Of a stretch of 24,237 nucleotides of DNA, positions 1 through 7,795 are shown piece by piece. Numbering within the stretch: the first letter of the stretch is position 1; each line of letters opens with the position of its first letter. Both the position numbers and the translations under genes were made by a program. Source of the stretch: JBAXPW01 sp037132015 (lineage in GTDB: Bacteria > Patescibacteriota > Microgenomatia > UBA1406 > GWC2-37-13); the NCBI GenBank assembly GCA_037132015.1, contig JBAXPW010000018.1, positions 1 to 24,237 of the forward strand, read 5' to 3'. The notes under the pieces were generated by a model, which was not told the DNA's origin, searched no databases, and worked only from the letters and a program-made list of their open reading frames with translations.

Positions 1-17
1 GGGGAGTTAAATTTAGC

Positions 18-203
18 TTAAGTGGTGGTACAGTGGCGAGGGTTCATATCCCCATCCCACGTCTTGTGTCTCTCTATTTCCTCACTAATGCTTGATGGCG
101 ACCGTGTTAATCTCCTTCCTATTTCCCGTATGCTCTCTCCTTGCGCGAGCATCATAGCTATTGTGCTACGCTCTTTCTTTTTGAGTTTTGTACTCCTTTT
201 CAT
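18..203 (-). pseudogene. IS30-type transposase N-terminal fragment
   Basis: The 61-codon frame encodes the helix-turn-helix end of an IS30-family transposase. After the basic start (MKRSTKLKKKERSTI) come 'GESIREIGRRL' and 'RSPSSISEEIERH', which match the IS30 pattern of a G-S-I-IA-L helix followed by RSPSTISREIxRN. IS30 transposases run to about 300-400 residues with a DDE core, and none of that core is here. The frame stops at position 18 after an uncharacteristic tail (NPRHCTTT), so it is a truncated or frameshifted relic, possibly continuing in another frame beyond the left edge. A TACAAT box (212-217 on the other strand) lies 8 bases upstream of the ATG. A small stand-alone HTH protein is the less likely alternative. 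Confidence 0.5.
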
Positions 204-318
204 ATCCTTGTATTGTATTACAAGTGTTCGGATTCCGTTGAGAACTCATAGATCATAATCAATAATGATGATATTTTTGTAAAAGGGGAGAGGTTTGCGG
301 ATAATGAAATACTGATGT

Positions 319-2034
319 ATGCCCCCCGATGGGACATTAACATCTTCGGGAACAGTGCGAGCTGATAAATATGGGTATACACAAACAGGAGTTCACACAG
401 TCTTCAAAGATCTATGGGGAATCTATACAATCGGTGTCCGCTCCTATGACGCCTCAGGCAACGTCTCAGTTTCTACAAAAATACTAGAACGAATCAAACC
501 AACCCCCACCCCAGAACCAACAAAAGAGTCCGTGTATGAAGAAGTAACAACAAGTGGCGGAACCACATACTACACAACAGGACAGGTCAAAGGAACAAAG
601 ACCGTCTATACAACTCAAACAGTAAATCAAACAGTTACAAAGACTGTCACAAAAATAGTCACCCAACAAGTCAAAAAACCATGTGATTGGTCTTTCAACA
701 TCTTTGACAGCAACAACTGCGTCAATGTCTGGGCAACAGACATGTGGCAGACAGTAACAAAGAAAGTGACTGAAACAGTCACTCAAGTAGTACAAAAAAC
801 AGTCCAGGTCGCCCAAACGGTTACTAACATAGTCCTAGGTGCGTCAATAGGTGGATTACCCGAACTTGCAGGAGGTGTAATGAATGGTGCAAAAACTGTT
901 GCGACTGGTCTTGTTGACGCTGCTATCACACTGCAAAAAGCTAAAACAGCACTTAATAACTTAGCTGGTAATGCCTCTGTAGCAATTATCGCATCAATAG
1001 AATCCCCATTTAATGGTAAATCGTTTAATGATAACTACAACAATCTTAATGTCTTTGGTGATGTTAATCAAAATCTGACTGATGTTAAAAATGGTGTTAT
1101 TGTGGGAGCTGTCACGGCTATCACTGTAGCATCAACTGTTGGTCTGGTAGCTGTTGGAGTCCCTGCAGTAGCAGCTGGACTTATCATTACTGGCGTCGCT
1201 ACTGCTGGTGGAATTGGATATAATACGTATCAAGGTGTACAGAATAAAATGCCTTTAGCTGATGCTCTCAAGGTAAGTACTTGTGGTAAATTGGATGCTA
1301 CTCCACAATTCTGTGTTGGAAATGTTATTGGTCAGTTTGCGACTGGTGAACTCATTGGACTTGTCGCAGGTAAAGGTCTCTCCGCTCTTGAAGGTACAGC
1401 TGGTGGAGTTAAATCTGCTGGTACTATCGGCACAGTCACTGATGAAATAGCAAATAGCACAAAAGTTGCTAACTCAGTTGATAACGTTGCAAATGTTGTA
1501 GATGATGCTACAAAAGCTACAACTAAATCATTGATACCAAAAACACCCGAAGAAATTGCTGTGATAAAAGAAGCAAATCAAAAAGCGTTTGAAGAAGTAA
1601 AACAAAATTGGAATGAAAAGTCAGAAAAACCATTCGAAGATTTATATTATCATGAACAAGAAACTGCCCTTGCTTTGATGAAAGAAGGTAAGAAAGTAAC
1701 AGCATTAAAAGAGGGAAACATTAATGGTGAACGTTATGTTGATTTTAGCGTTGAAGAATCCTCTGGAAAAACCACCATTACTCGATCTATTGAAGCAAAA
1801 CATATTGAATCATCAAATCTTTCTGCTATAAATCGAAATATACTAGATGCACAGGATCAACTTCTTAATCAGACGCAAAGTCCTAACGAATTTAAACAAA
1901 TAGAAATAAATCTCAACTATACTGATATAACACCAGACCAAGCATTAATTCAAATACAAAATATGAGAAGCAGATTGGTAGAAGTTGTGATACGCAAAGG
2001 TGATATAAAAATACTAGTTCCAAATTCAAACTAA
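319..2034 (+). CDS. Polymorphic toxin, 5'-truncated, with C-terminal PD-(D/E)XK-like nuclease domain
   Basis: 571 residues in a modular layout. Residues 1-58 look like the end of a beta-sandwich repeat (IYTIGVRSYDASGNVSVST). A Pro/Thr linker follows (PTPTPEPT, 61-68). Residues 95-175 are rich in T-V-x-x repeats around a Cys pair (C122, C134). A hydrophobic Ala/Gly/Val stretch spans 255-305, a pretoxin segment with C322 and C332 follows (GNVIGQFATGE, 334-344), and a conserved hinge (LIPKTPEEIAVIKEAN) starts at 405. The C-terminal module (about 436-571) has E446/E448 in a helix, D475 (RYVDF) and E492-A-K494 (IEAKHIES), the arrangement of PD-(D/E)XK nucleases. With the late 'NILDAQDQL' helix it recalls CdiA-type tRNase toxins, by inference. 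No signal peptide is seen, and an in-frame stop sits just upstream at 313-315. Such toxins are usually tails of much larger secreted proteins, so this is probably a displaced C-terminal fragment. An AATACT box 5 bases before the ATG could serve as promoter. The immunity gene starts in its stop codon. Confidence 0.72.
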   Translation: MPPDGTLTSSGTVRADKYGYTQTGVHTVFKDLWGIYTIGVRSYDASGNVSVSTKILERIKPTPTPEPTKESVYEEVTTSGGTTYYTTGQVKGTKTVYTTQTVNQTVTKTVTKIVTQQVKKPCDWSFNIFDSNNCVNVWATDMWQTVTKKVTETVTQVVQKTVQVAQTVTNIVLGASIGGLPELAGGVMNGAKTVATGLVDAAITLQKAKTALNNLAGNASVAIIASIESPFNGKSFNDNYNNLNVFGDVNQNLTDVKNGVIVGAVTAITVASTVGLVAVGVPAVAAGLIITGVATAGGIGYNTYQGVQNKMPLADALKVSTCGKLDATPQFCVGNVIGQFATGELIGLVAGKGLSALEGTAGGVKSAGTIGTVTDEIANSTKVANSVDNVANVVDDATKATTKSLIPKTPEEIAVIKEANQKAFEEVKQNWNEKSEKPFEDLYYHEQETALALMKEGKKVTALKEGNINGERYVDFSVEESSGKTTITRSIEAKHIESSNLSAINRNILDAQDQLLNQTQSPNEFKQIEINLNYTDITPDQALIQIQNMRSRLVEVVIRKGDIKILVPNSN

Positions 2035-2702
2035 TGTACATTTTTCAACTAATTCAAAATCCTAAAACTTCAGATCAGTTAAGAACCTATTATATTGAAG
2101 AAGTTTCGAAAATGGTCTCATGGACTTTTATATTTAAAAATAGATTTTCTTACTTTGAAATAGGAGAAATAATACAAAAAGCATTTAAAGACATGTGTGT
2201 ACAAACAAACCTTGGTGACGTGACGAATGAAGCACAGAGTATAGGTTTTAGATTTATATATGACGTACCCATTGGCAAAGAAATTCTACAAGGGTGGCCA
2301 CAGGAAAATACAACATACGTTTTATTGAATAAGAAAGAAAATAACAAGTTTTTATTATTCATACCTGTAAATTTCTTCTCTGATTTTCCTCGTAACAAAA
2401 AAACAGGAGAATTAGTTGACTTATCTGCATTTGCATACAAAAACAGAGAACGACTTGATAAGTCTATGCGTACACTTGAAAAATTGGTAGGTGGTGAAAT
2501 TATTGATTGGAGTCCAAGGGTTGGAAAATACCTAAAACACTGGTCCGACTTTGCCAAAAAATCTAGTGATTGGGATGCTGAAGAAGTTTATAAATATGGA
2601 TATCTTCCTCTTACTGAACGTAAGGCGGAATACGAAGCTCAAGAAAAGAAGAAAAATAGTATTACCAATAAAATTAGTAATTTATTTAAGAAAAAAGTAT
2701 GA
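2034..2702 (+). CDS. Putative immunity protein for the upstream nuclease toxin
   Basis: 222 residues, soluble, with no signal peptide, as expected of a cytoplasmic immunity protein. The ATG overlaps the toxin stop (TAATG), so translation is probably coupled. The family is not one I can name. The N-terminal 110 residues, including 'MVSWTFIFKNRFSYFEIGEI', differ strongly from the second copy at 3830-4504. The C-terminal half, from NFFSDFPRNKKTGELVDLSA through YKYGYLPLTERK to a basic tail ending LFKKKV, is almost identical. Immunity function is inferred from its place directly after a toxin module and from the co-duplication of both genes. A variable half plus a constant half fits a toxin-reading surface on a fixed scaffold. 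A transcriptional regulator is less likely, since no DNA-binding motif is evident. Confidence 0.62.
   Translation: MYIFQLIQNPKTSDQLRTYYIEEVSKMVSWTFIFKNRFSYFEIGEIIQKAFKDMCVQTNLGDVTNEAQSIGFRFIYDVPIGKEILQGWPQENTTYVLLNKKENNKFLLFIPVNFFSDFPRNKKTGELVDLSAFAYKNRERLDKSMRTLEKLVGGEIIDWSPRVGKYLKHWSDFAKKSSDWDAEEVYKYGYLPLTERKAEYEAQEKKKNSITNKISNLFKKKV
2388..2470 (+). repeat. 83-bp near-identical block, copy 1 (in immunity gene 1)
   Basis: This block differs from 4181-4263 at only two of 83 positions. The sequence on both sides in the two immunity genes differs at many synonymous sites. It encodes the PRNKKTGELVDLSAFAYK region and the residues just after it. Confidence 0.85.
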
Positions 2703-2905
2703 ACTTCACACGTATTGTTTCAATAATGGTCGGACTTTATTTTTTGTCTGCGTATGGTAATTATACAAGTGGTACCAAAATGGTTGATACCTCTACTTCT
2801 GCTACTATGATCGGATCCATCGCTGGAATACTCATAGCACTCTTTATCATAGCCCTACTCATCGACCTCATGCTCAAATATACATGGGATAAGAGGAAAA
2901 AATAA
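2699..2905 (+). CDS. Small membrane protein coupled to immunity gene 1
   Basis: 68 residues. The start overlaps the immunity stop by ATGA, so translation is probably coupled. The N-terminus (MNFTRIVSIMVGLYFLSAYG) is a short hydrophobic segment or uncleaved signal. A polar Ser/Thr-rich stretch follows (residues 22-36), then a clear membrane span at about 37-60 (GSIAGILIALFIIALLIDLM), and a basic C-terminus (WDKRKK) that should stay in the cytoplasm. I do not recognise a family. Holin-like, toxin-export or membrane-level immunity roles are all possible. The context only says it belongs to the toxin/immunity cassette. Confidence 0.6.
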   Translation: MNFTRIVSIMVGLYFLSAYGNYTSGTKMVDTSTSATMIGSIAGILIALFIIALLIDLMLKYTWDKRKK

Positions 2906-2925
2906 TAAACATAAAAATCAATATC

Positions 2926-3825
2926 ATGTTTAAGAATTTTAAATCTGCTCTAGTAACTACTTTAGTTATAGCTACATTCATCATTACACAATTTATCTCT
3001 ACTGGTGCGATTGTATATAACGCATATGAAATTGCAAAAAGTAATCCCAATCAATCACTTGGTGATTCGATAAAACAAGCTACTTGTAATGGAAATAAAG
3101 ACGCATCCATTTTCTACTGTGCAGGAAATGTAGTCGGCCAAATTGCCACTGGTGAAGTCATTGCCATTAGTGCAGCTAAAGCAATTGGGACTATTGGAAA
3201 GTACGCAGGAAATACTGTAAAATCAGAAACAAAGGCATTGTCAGTTGTCGACGACATTGCAAAAGCCGAAACTACTACAAAAACAACTCTTCCTGAATCG
3301 CTTAACACAAAACCATTGATACCAAAAACTCCGGAAGAAATAGCTGTTATAAAAGCTTCCAATCAAAAGGTGTTTGAGCCACTTAAGGAACAAGGATTAT
3401 TTAGAAAGACAGATAATAGTAAATTTTTTGAAGACTTATATTACCATGAACAAGAAACCGCATTAGCTCTCATGAAGGAAGGAAAAATAGTTACTGCCTT
3501 GAAAGAAGGAAATATTAATGGAACGAGATATGTAGATTTTCAGGTACGTGAATCAAATGGTACATCAACTATTACGCGATATATTGAAGCAAAACATATA
3601 GAATCATCAAATCCTTCTGCTATCAACAGGAATATACTGGACGCTCAAGAACAAATTCTTGGTTCTGCACAGAAAAATGCACCAACTGCTATTGAAATAA
3701 ATCTTAATAGTACAGATATAAATATCGAAACAGCCGTATCACAAATTAATAATATGAGAAAGCGTAGTTTTGAAGTAACAGTACGCAAAGGTGATACATC
3801 TATTACATTACCAATGTTACAATAA
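2926..3825 (+). CDS. Second polymorphic toxin: membrane-anchored, same nuclease family
   Basis: 299 residues. The N-terminus has a basic start (MFKNFKSALV) followed by a hydrophobic segment at about 8-31, a signal anchor or signal peptide that the larger toxin lacks. The pretoxin segment is shared with the first toxin: C54, C65 and 'GNVVGQIATGEVIA' at 67-80. Next come the hinge (LIPKTPEEIAVIK, 131-143) and the nuclease module with E176/E178, D204 (RYVDF) and E221-A-K223 (IEAKHIESSN). The module is clearly homologous to that at 319-2034. Divergence is concentrated in the hinge-proximal segment (150-168) and the final 60 residues, after NILDAQEQIL. Only the tail of the long precursor is retained, so it looks like a duplicated cassette that acquired its own membrane-targeting start. 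The immunity gene begins 4 bases after the stop. Confidence 0.7.
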   Translation: MFKNFKSALVTTLVIATFIITQFISTGAIVYNAYEIAKSNPNQSLGDSIKQATCNGNKDASIFYCAGNVVGQIATGEVIAISAAKAIGTIGKYAGNTVKSETKALSVVDDIAKAETTTKTTLPESLNTKPLIPKTPEEIAVIKASNQKVFEPLKEQGLFRKTDNSKFFEDLYYHEQETALALMKEGKIVTALKEGNINGTRYVDFQVRESNGTSTITRYIEAKHIESSNPSAINRNILDAQEQILGSAQKNAPTAIEINLNSTDINIETAVSQINNMRKRSFEVTVRKGDTSITLPMLQ

Positions 3826-3829
3826 TATT

Positions 3830-4504
3830 ATGTCTATTAAGAGAACAATTCTTGATTTTAATGCTACCTATTTGCCTCATGATTATTATAAAGAGGAGAG
3901 TCTGAAACAGGTTATATGGACTTTCAAATATGCTCCTCATTTTTCAAAAAAAGAAATTTCAACTAAAATTTTTAACTCATTTGATGGCTGGATAAAACAA
4001 CTTGATCTGAGTGATATAACGAATAAATTACAAAGAATGGGACTTAATCTTGCCATTATTTCTTTATCTGAAGGAAAAGAAATTGAAATGTATACAGATC
4101 CTATTCAAACAATCGTTCATTTTTCTATGACGAAATCATTGTTCGAGTTAAAAATTGCCCCAAATTTTTTTTCAGACTATCCTCGTAACAAAAAAACAGG
4201 AGAATTAGTTGACTTATCTGCATTTGCCTACAAAAACAGAGAACGACTTGATAAATCTATGCGCACTCTTGAAAAACTTGTGGAGGGAGAGATTATTGAT
4301 TGGAGTCCAAAAAAAGATCAATTTGGTCCTCATCCTGAACGATGGTCAAAATGGGATATTAAAACACATCAATTGTCTTCGGAGGAAATCTACAAATACG
4401 GATATCTTCCACTAACAGAACGTAAAGAAGAATACGAAGCGCAGGAAAGAAGGAAAAATAGTCTCGGATCAAAAATTACTAATTTTTTTAAGAAAAAAAC
4501 ATGA
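3830..4504 (+). CDS. Second putative immunity protein
   Basis: I chose the ATG at 3830 (MSIKRTILDFNATYLPHDYY), 4 bases after the toxin stop. It gives 224 residues, against 222 for the paralogue at 2034-2702. A GTG at 3791 in the same frame would overlap the toxin by 35 bases and adds no conserved residues. The N-terminal half is diverged, sharing only scattered residues such as V(I/S)WTF near residue 30. The C-terminal half (NFFSDYPRNKKTGELVDLSA to LFKKK-like FFKKKT) matches copy 1. The conserved basic tail (KITNFFKKKT) could be an amphipathic membrane-peripheral or docking helix, which is inference. Function is inferred from pairing with the second toxin. Confidence 0.62.
   Translation: MSIKRTILDFNATYLPHDYYKEESLKQVIWTFKYAPHFSKKEISTKIFNSFDGWIKQLDLSDITNKLQRMGLNLAIISLSEGKEIEMYTDPIQTIVHFSMTKSLFELKIAPNFFSDYPRNKKTGELVDLSAFAYKNRERLDKSMRTLEKLVEGEIIDWSPKKDQFGPHPERWSKWDIKTHQLSSEEIYKYGYLPLTERKEEYEAQERRKNSLGSKITNFFKKKT
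4181..4263 (+). repeat. 83-bp near-identical block, copy 2 (in immunity gene 2)
   Basis: Partner of 2388-2470, with two mismatches in 83 bases. Immediately downstream the two genes again differ at several synonymous positions although the encoded protein remains similar. Confidence 0.85.
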
Positions 4505-4569
4505 ATAAAAAAAGATTATCTAACATATTAGCCCATTATATCGTAGTAATTATTTCTTCCCCTCAATAA
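4501..4569 (+). pseudogene. Possible relic of a coupled small membrane gene after immunity 2
   Basis: The 22-codon frame starts in an ATGA overlap with the immunity-2 stop, exactly as the 68-residue membrane gene does after immunity 1. It begins MNKKRLSNILAHYIVVIISS, a basic start followed by a hydrophobic stretch like MNFTRIVSIMVGLYFLS of the first. It runs into the 3' end of the methyltransferase gene on the opposite strand and stops. I infer that the second cassette also had this gene and lost its distal part where the restriction island joins. It is too short to exclude chance. Confidence 0.3.
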
Positions 4570-7500
4570 CCGCTATTTCCTCTTCTGTAATGTTGTAGAG
4601 TTTATATACCATTTGGTCTATCTGGTGCTCCATCTCGCTTGTGTCGGTGCCGTCCTTTTTGCCTTGGAGGATAGAGTCGACGAGAGTGATGAAGGGTGCT
4701 TGGTCGGTGGTGGAAAGTTTGGGAATTGGAATTTGAGAAATATAAGATTCCCCTTTCCCACCTGTGATATTAGCAGATTTAAGAATAAAACAATTGAATA
4801 ATTTTGAATTAAGTATCGATAGTAATAATTTAATGCTTTCACCTGTAATTATATAAATCTTATTATTACAATATATTTCATCATTGGTATAAATCGCGTC
4901 CATAGAATTGCTAATTTCACGGTACATAATCTTCTCTTTTTCAAACTCCTTCCAATAAGCAATCGTATCCTGTAACTCGAACCATTTATTTGAGGTTTTT
5001 TTGCGTGATGTGATTTCATTATACTTTTTTCCAGATTGTTCTAATCTTTCATATCCAAAGGACAGAAGATGCTTTTTCACGGCTTGAAAATCATCAATAT
5101 TAAGCTGTAATGCAGGAAATGTTGAGATCAGCCACAACCCTGCCCACTCTGCTTTATACCGTTTAATATCCCTTCCTCTCAGTACTGGCTTTATGATCTT
5201 AGCACTCTTTGGATCTTCTTCACAGAGGCGGTTTTTAGTGGGTGTGTCTATTATAAAGGCTTCATTAAAGCCTGTTTTAATGCCATAGTTAATCTTCACA
5301 TCCCAATCTTTGAGTGGTGTTCCTATGGCCTCTATCTTGGCTTTGATCTGTTGATCGATACCTGTAGAGATAGTCCATACGTCACCAGACATAGTTGGCA
5401 TGGTTTGCGCATGTGCATCAAAATATACAGAAAGTGGTACTTCGGTGGTAAAATCTGGTTTGATTGCACATGCATAAAAGGGTGATTTGTCTGTAGTTTT
5501 CGCTGTAATTAAGATATCAGAATCTACGGTAGCAGACTCAAATACTTGATACCCGCCAAAATCTATCAACTTAAGTGGTTGAGTTTTGGTAGCAAGAAAA
5601 TTGCGTAGCGATTTGCCATAACCGGCACGCATCCATTTATTGGAGGTGATATAGGTAAGAATACCATGTTCTCTCAGTTGTGCCATTCCCTTTTCAATAA
5701 AAAGAGCATAGATATCTCCTGTTTTTTGGAAGGTCACGTATTTTTGGCTTTTCCAGGTCTCCTGAATTTCCTGGCCACTGAACTTTTGAATCTGAACATA
5801 GGGTGGGTTTGCTATGACAATATCAAAGCCCTTTTTTATGCCAAACATCCATTCACTATCAAACCAGTCTGCCACTTTGTGCTTAAAGGGCTTCCATTCG
5901 GTGAGCTTACGAGTAAGATCGGCTTTTGTAACTCCTGTAAACGAATGTTTAGCTATAAGTTCGTTGATCATTTCTGATTGAAGATCTGCAAAAGCGAGCA
6001 TCACATCTTTGCGTTCTTCACTGCGAGCAGAAAAATATTGATCTCGCAGGTCTTTCAGCTGATGTATCTTTTGAGAATTATCAAAAAGTTCGGGGTTTTC
6101 TTCGTTGATTATGGGTAAACCCACCAGAGTATTTGCAGTGACAAACTTAAAATCAAGGTTTGGCAATGGTTCAATACCACGATTTTCAAGTGTATCATCA
6201 ATTCGCTGTTCTACCACCAAGGTAAGAAAACACCGCAGGCGAGATATCTCGGTAGCAATTGGCTGAATATCTACACCATAGATATTTTCACGAATCACTC
6301 CCAGCTTGCGAAGATAATCAAAGTTTCTGTGTTCATATTCACGTTCCAATACACGCTTCATCTCTATTGGCATATTCTGGATGAGCTTCTTAAACCAGAG
6401 TTTACCTTCTTTATCGATTTGTTGCAAGATAAACACAATTTTCTGTAACGCACCAATAGGGAATGCACCTGAACCACATGCAGGATCAAGTATCTTTACT
6501 GTACTCAGTGCTTGTGCAATATGTTCTTTATCAGACTCTTGTAACGGATGCAGTGCGTCATCATCAAGATCATAGCTGATAAGCGCACGTAGTTGTTTTT
6601 CATCAAGATTTGTTTTTTGTTTTAGATAAAGGTAAAGGCTTTCATCGACCATATAATCTACGATCATACGAGGTGTATAGAAACTCCCTGTACTTTTACG
6701 TGCTGATTCACCCGTCTCTGGATTGATTTCAGCTAAGAGATTTTCAAAGATACGACCAAGCATTTCTGGATCTATAGAAAGCTCTTCATCGTAACTGGTA
6801 TTTTCATCTATGGTGAAGTTATATTTTTCGAGAACTTCGAAAAACGAGATAAACCAAGAATCTGGAATAAATAAAATATTTTGATTTATCGCGCGATCTT
6901 TTTCGTTTCTTCCATAAAAGTCATCATCTTGTGGCGAAAATAAACCTCCATTCAGATAGGGAATATCTGAAAAAGGTTCGACGTTATATGTTTCTACTCG
7001 GGACTTTGCTTGTTTGTTTAGTATCTCAAAAAAGATAGGTTCCAACACTAAGTGATAGTAGTTAGATATCGATTGAGAAGCAGTTAGTGATAATAACTTT
7101 ATTGGCATTAATGGTCGAATAGTACTTGTCTTTTTTTCGCGCAAAAACCAACAAAAAATAATACGACCAATTAAACGGACTGCAAATTCGAGATGTGTTT
7201 GACTATGCTGTTGCACCGATGGCAAGACCAAAACGCCAGTAGCTCCTGTTCCACCAACCAATTGTATATATGCTTGTGAAATCTCTTTGTAAAATTCTTT
7301 ATTTACGACCTCTACCGAGAATCGATTTTTGAGATCGGTAAGATCAGTAACTCTGCCTTTTGTGATAAGGAATTTATATGGTGTATTCACTTTTGCCCCC
7401 GGCCCTAAGAAAAATGAGTAGCGTCTGGCATTGGAGTAACTTTTGATCACTTTATTCTTATCGTTCAAATCAAGTGAAATAGTTAAAAGCGAGAATCGAT

Positions 7501-7795
7501 AATTATCAGAATCCATATTTTTGAAAATTACCAATGCTCGGTGTATCCAATGGTTTGCAAGAATCTTGAATGCATCTTTGGTAATGGCAACTCGTTTATC
7601 GGTATCACTTTTATGTTCCATTTCCATGATGGTGATATCCAACGAATCACATGTTCCTAGAATACGGGCTTTTGATATTTCTTTACCATTTTCGAGTACA
7701 ATATCTTCCTCTTTTTCTACAAAATCCTCAGGAAGAAAGTCCTGTACAAACGTGAGAAATTGATTGGTGTTATAAGTTTCGTTAAAGTTGATCAT
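4550..7795 (-). CDS. Eco57I-like restriction/N6-adenine DNA methyltransferase (type IIG-like)
   Basis: 1081 residues. The N-terminus has a PD-(D/E)XK-like nuclease signature: D53 (LDITI) and E60-H-K62 (MEMEHKSDTDKRVAITKD). A helical region follows. The methyltransferase core shows 'STGSFYTPRMIVDYMV' (368-383), SAM motif I 'ILDPACGSGAF' (435-445), 'IYGVDIQPIA' (505-514) and catalytic motif IV 'NPPY' (663-666), typical of N6-adenine enzymes of the Eco57I/type IIG group. Residues about 830-1060 (INYGIKTGFNEAF, KPVLRGRDIKRYK) look like a TaqI-type target-recognition domain. The start overlaps the stop of the helicase gene upstream by ATGA, so the pair is one operon. The enzyme would methylate and possibly cut DNA, with the helicase partner acting as translocase. 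Other candidates are PglX-type (BREX) or DrmMI-type (DISARM) methylases, but none of their other partners is in the window. Confidence 0.88.
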   Translation of the reverse strand: MINFNETYNTNQFLTFVQDFLPEDFVEKEEDIVLENGKEISKARILGTCDSLDITIMEMEHKSDTDKRVAITKDAFKILANHWIHRALVIFKNMDSDNYRFSLLTISLDLNDKNKVIKSYSNARRYSFFLGPGAKVNTPYKFLITKGRVTDLTDLKNRFSVEVVNKEFYKEISQAYIQLVGGTGATGVLVLPSVQQHSQTHLEFAVRLIGRIIFCWFLREKKTSTIRPLMPIKLLSLTASQSISNYYHLVLEPIFFEILNKQAKSRVETYNVEPFSDIPYLNGGLFSPQDDDFYGRNEKDRAINQNILFIPDSWFISFFEVLEKYNFTIDENTSYDEELSIDPEMLGRIFENLLAEINPETGESARKSTGSFYTPRMIVDYMVDESLYLYLKQKTNLDEKQLRALISYDLDDDALHPLQESDKEHIAQALSTVKILDPACGSGAFPIGALQKIVFILQQIDKEGKLWFKKLIQNMPIEMKRVLEREYEHRNFDYLRKLGVIRENIYGVDIQPIATEISRLRCFLTLVVEQRIDDTLENRGIEPLPNLDFKFVTANTLVGLPIINEENPELFDNSQKIHQLKDLRDQYFSARSEERKDVMLAFADLQSEMINELIAKHSFTGVTKADLTRKLTEWKPFKHKVADWFDSEWMFGIKKGFDIVIANPPYVQIQKFSGQEIQETWKSQKYVTFQKTGDIYALFIEKGMAQLREHGILTYITSNKWMRAGYGKSLRNFLATKTQPLKLIDFGGYQVFESATVDSDILITAKTTDKSPFYACAIKPDFTTEVPLSVYFDAHAQTMPTMSGDVWTISTGIDQQIKAKIEAIGTPLKDWDVKINYGIKTGFNEAFIIDTPTKNRLCEEDPKSAKIIKPVLRGRDIKRYKAEWAGLWLISTFPALQLNIDDFQAVKKHLLSFGYERLEQSGKKYNEITSRKKTSNKWFELQDTIAYWKEFEKEKIMYREISNSMDAIYTNDEIYCNNKIYIITGESIKLLLSILNSKLFNCFILKSANITGGKGESYISQIPIPKLSTTDQAPFITLVDSILQGKKDGTDTSEMEHQIDQMVYKLYNITEEEIAVIEGKK

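Noticed and set aside
207..224. CTTGTA-N6-TACAAG palindrome upstream of the IS30 fragment, considered as an operator or IS end
   Set aside because: It is short, AT-rich, overlaps the possible TACAAT box and has no second copy that I could see, so chance is likely.
484..816. 110-codon minus-strand frame inside the first toxin
   Set aside because: It is a Cys/Phe-rich mirror of the Thr-Val repeat tract, has no start signal, and the plus-strand frame has domain-level evidence.
600..830. Repeated ACAGT/GTCAC-like units considered as CRISPR or direct DNA repeats
   Set aside because: Spacing is codon-scaled and the units encode the Thr-Val repeat; there are no constant repeats with unique spacers.
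3791..3829. GTG start for immunity gene 2 giving 237 residues
   Set aside because: It would overlap the toxin by 35 bases; the ATG at 3830 gives the same length as the paralogue and sits 4 bases after the toxin stop.
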